In this document: in pieces, positions 61,245-64,000 of the stretch
Numbering within the stretch: position 1 is the stretch's first letter
Layout: each line of letters starts with the position of its first letter
NCBI GenBank assembly: GCA_043228905.1
Contig: JBHGNT010000020.1
Span: forward strand, 3,720,001 to 3,784,000
DNA: 64,000 bases
Source of the DNA: Azolla caroliniana
Lineage: Eukaryota; Polypodiophyta
Reading direction: 5' to 3'
The notes under the pieces: generated by a model
The model's database searches: none
Seen by the model: the letters and a program-made list of their open reading frames with translations, nothing else
Told to the model about the DNA's origin: nothing
Position numbers and translations under genes: made by a program

Positions 61245-62581
61245 ATGGATCGAGGAATGGCGAGCTCGCTTCCAACAGAGAAGCTCGACAAAACCAACTA
61301 CGCGTCTTAGTCCTACAAGATGCACCAGTACCTGCTCGGACACGACTACTGGAGTTATGTCGAAGGAGCTAATGACGCGGCACCCGAATCGACACACAGA
61401 CACTTCCCGTCGTAGGAGCAATCGGCGAGCAGGGTATTGTACTGCTTCGCATCGTGTGTGAGCGAACAACTATTGAGCTATGTTCGGGATGCAAAGACGC
61501 CGAAGGGTGTGTGGGAAAATCTGAAGAAGATTTTTGCCGCGAGCACCACAGCCAAGAAGCTTCAGCTCCGACAGGAGTTGACCAACCTACGACAACGCGA
61601 CTTGTTGGTGGCGGACTATACCTCAAAGATCAAGGATATCTGCGACTCCCTCGCCTCCATAGAGCTGAACATCGAGGAGAGCGAGATGGTCCAGATCTGT
61701 CTCGAAGCTTTGGCGTCAAAGTTCGGAGCGTTCCGAACGGTTGTGTGTACCCGGGAGAATACGCCGTCCTTTTTCGACTTACAGTCGATGCTCCTGGTAG
61801 AGGAGAACCACGCGGGTGCGTCTACAAGCACGCACACCGACAGCAGAATGCTGTACACGGAGGGAGATAGGCCCCGTGGACGTGGACGACGAGGCGAGTC
61901 GGCACACAATGGAGGCGGCCGACAAGATCAAGAAAGAAGGCACCGAAGTGATGCCGACAGCAACTCCGGACCCTCCGGAAACAAGGGGAGTCGAAGCGAT
62001 GAGAACTGGCAAGGGAAGTCCATCGCGGAGTGCTGGTGTTGTGGCAAGAAAGGCCACAAGGAAAGTGAGTGCTGGAAGAAGCGCGCCGATTCGGAGAGAA
62101 CTGGTTCCGGGAACGGCTCCAGACATACCGACAAGGGAAATCGGCAGCGATCACACTACGCCAAAGACTCCGGGAGAGCCGGAGAAGGGACTGCCTTCGT
62201 GACGAGACACGAAGCAAACTCAATGAAGCAGACCACCCCGAGATCGGACGAGGTGTGGTACGTAGCCTTCGGCGCATCAAACCACATGACGAGCCATAAG
62301 GAGTGGTTCTCGTACCTTGAAAAACCGATACAACCTGGAGTAGTCGCAACTCGAGACGACACTCCGCATCCGATCGTGAATGTCGGAGAAGTTCCCCTTA
62401 GCCATGTCGGGCAGAAAGGGAAACTCATGAACGTGTTGCACGTTCCGACAATCACGAAAAACTTGGTCTCGGTCGGACAGATCGTCGACCAAGGAATGGA
62501 GGGTCGGTTTACACACCTCGGGTGCTTCATTGAGGAAGAAGGCCGTGTGATTGCGCAAGGGCGCAGAGACGGGAGGATATA
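61245..62581 (+). pseudogene. Copia-B prime gag and protease
   Basis: Start at ATG 61245 (MDRGMASSLPTEKL). A TAG at codon 27 (NYAS-TAG-SYKMHQY) is shared with Copia-B; a second TAG at about 61414 replaces Trp (FPS-TAG-EQSAS). Beyond this the frame is open: LSYVRDAKTPKGVWENLKKIF, an RG-rich part, the knuckle CWCCGKKGHKESEC (about 62032-62073) and the protease region WYVAFGASNHMTSHKEW, where Copia-B has VDSG; the catalytic Asp-Ser is Ala-Phe here. It ends in the deletion near 62580. Confidence 0.87.
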
Positions 62582-64000
62582 TTCGGATTGCCCAAATTTA
62601 GTGGCCGAAAGGCACAAATTTGTGAAGCCTGCCAGCTCGAGAAGCAACACCAACTTCCTTTCCCCAACGAGCGAAAACGGAGCCGGAATAAGCTCGACCT
62701 TATACACTCTGATGTATGGGGGCCGGCACAAAACGTTAGTCTTGGCGGGAGCCGATATTTCGTCTCCTTCATCGACGACAACACGCGGCACACGTGGATC
62801 TACCTCATTGAGAGGAAGAGCGAAGTCTTCGACTGTTTCAGGGACCTCAAAGGGTTCGTGGAAACGGAAACAGGACGAAAGATCAAGTGTTTGCGGTCGG
62901 ATGGCGGGAAAGATTACTTTTCCGGTCAATTCAACAGTTATCTACAACAAATGGGAATTCGGCGCGACTTCAGTTGTAGATACACGCCAAAGCAGAACGG
63001 CGTGGCCGAGAGGAAGAACCGGTCGATTGTGGAAGCGGCACGGGCAATGCTGGAGGAGAAGAGCTTGCCCAAGTTCTACTGGGCTGAGGCGGTAAGGACC
63101 GCGGTATACATCCAGAACCGGATCGGAGACAAAGTGTCAGCGCACGAGCTATATTTCGGAACGAAGCCGAACTTACGACAGTTGAGGGTGTTCGGTAGCA
63201 TTGCGTATGTGCATATACCGAAGGATAAAAGGAGGAAGGTGGACGCAAAGGCCGAGAAGTGCATCTTGGTCGGTTACTCGGACGAGCAGAAGGGTTATAA
63301 GTGCTATAACCCTCGCACCAAACAAGCGCGCGTTAGCTGTGACGTTGTGTTTGACGAGTCCGCGTCCAATCCGTGTTCTGACGATGATTTCAGCGAGGCC
63401 GACATGCCTCCGGATGAGCCCGAAATCGAGACCCGCAAAGAGAGTCCGATTTCACTCCGTTTAAGTGGACCGATTGGACGACTGAGTCGGTACGACCAGT
63501 CCGATGAAGAGCCGGCGAGTAGTGGAGACTCGGTCGTGCATTCCCCGCGCAGGAAGCCGAGGAGACGGCTTACGCGCAAAGAAAAAGGGAAGAAGAAGGT
63601 GACGGATTCCGGCACGGAAAGGAACGAGTCAGACCGACGCGAGTCCGACTCTGAGGGAACCAGTGACGGGTCTTTAATGGTGAAGACGATGTCGACCGAG
63701 AAGGCCTCGACATTGGCTAATGTGAGATTACGCCGATCTACCCGCCAGAAGAACCCAGTTGTGCGGTTCGGATACAACGAGTACATGGCGCATCATTATG
63801 CGTACATGACCCGTGTAGCGGAAATGCGTGAGCCGGAGAGCTACGCAGAAGCGGCGAAGGACGCGAATTGGCGCGCCACGATGGAGGAAGAGATGCACGC
63901 ATTGGCGGAGAACGAGACCTGGGACCTGGTTGACGCACTGAAGGGTGTGAAGCCGATCGGGTGTAGATGGGTGTACAAGGTCAAGTACAACACCAATGGC
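62582..64000 (+). pseudogene. Copia-B prime integrase and start of RT
   Basis: An open frame of 473 codons to the window edge: FGLPKFSGRKAQICEACQLE, LIHSDVWGPAQNVSLGGS, FIDDNTRHTWIYLI, RSDGGKDYFSGQF, TPKQNGVAERKNRS and LPKFYWAEAVRTAVYI, then the C-terminal acidic/basic linker, RFGYNEYMAHHYAYM, ANWRATMEEEMHALAEN and the RT start CRWVYKVKYNTNG. A deletion at about 62580 has removed the end of protease and the His pair of the zinc finger (HKRIGHVNYQRL in Copia-B), so integrase is inactive. Confidence 0.88.

Larger units (their letters stand above)
60785..64000 (+). mobile_element. Copia-B prime: 5' part of a copia element, continues off window
   Basis: A plus-strand relative of Copia-B with 5' LTR (60785-61172), primer site, gag, protease, integrase and the beginning of RT, running to the window edge. 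The left flank pentamer is GACGT in the Gypsy-D integrase; its partner is outside. Main defects are TAG codons near the start of gag and a deletion across the protease-integrase junction. Confidence 0.93.

Noticed and set aside
990-64000. Alternative genetic code with TAG as a sense codon
   Set aside because: TAG replaces Trp, Gln and Glu in different places and paired copies have ordinary codons there, so mutation explains it better than reassignment.

Overview
The window is a block of nested retrotransposons with no recognisable host gene. The organism is a eukaryote, most likely in the plant lineage. Ty1/copia elements carry the initiator-Met primer site (TGGTATCAGAGC), two Ty3/gypsy families resemble the plant Athila/Tat group, a short TTTAGGG-type motif is present, and most inactivating stops look like C-to-T decay of methylated DNA. 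A fungal/moss-type chromovirus and a Penelope-like element argue for a non-seed plant or streptophyte alga, but the sequence does not settle this.

Layout. Bases 1-13038 hold side-by-side and nested relics: Copia-B (minus, 990-5642) joined to Copia-D (5643-9408), three solo LTRs (75-762, 6476-7046, 7833-8288), a gypsy gag/LTR relic (9588-11014) and Copia-E (11079-12694). From 13039 rightward lies a six-element stack. Copia-F (minus) is split at 15356 by Gypsy-D (minus, 15357 to beyond 60784). Gypsy-D is split at 16876 by Gypsy-B1 (plus, 16877-57777). B1 holds three insertions: Copia-A (minus, 19128-40270), Gypsy-B2 (plus, 42308-49355) and chromovirus G (minus, 50091-55723). Copia-A is split by Gypsy-C (plus, 23850-39251). 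Gypsy-C pol is split by a Penelope-like element (minus, 27086-32423). Copia-B prime (plus, 60785 to beyond the window) cuts the integrase of Gypsy-D.

Most internal insertions have intact target-site duplications: ACTCC (Copia-A), ACCTC (Gypsy-C), CATGG (chromovirus), GCGC and GCGT (Gypsy-B1 and B2), TAATA and GTACA (solo LTRs). LTR divergence counted by eye follows the nesting: B1 about 4-5%, A about 2%, C and B2 about 1%, chromovirus almost zero.

Most unusual content: (1) a large accessory ORF3 downstream of pol, shared by Gypsy-C and Gypsy-D, with a conserved globular head, a long coiled coil and its own TATA-like leader; (2) an endonuclease-less Penelope-like element with an intact ORF1, a candidate hammerhead ribozyme, 163-bp terminal direct repeats and a 663-bp duplication of its gypsy target; (3) a GTTAAAC slippery heptamer exactly where chromovirus gag passes into pol; (4) a tRNA-like antisense sequence in the chromovirus LTR; (5) a covarying U3 hairpin in Gypsy-B LTRs.
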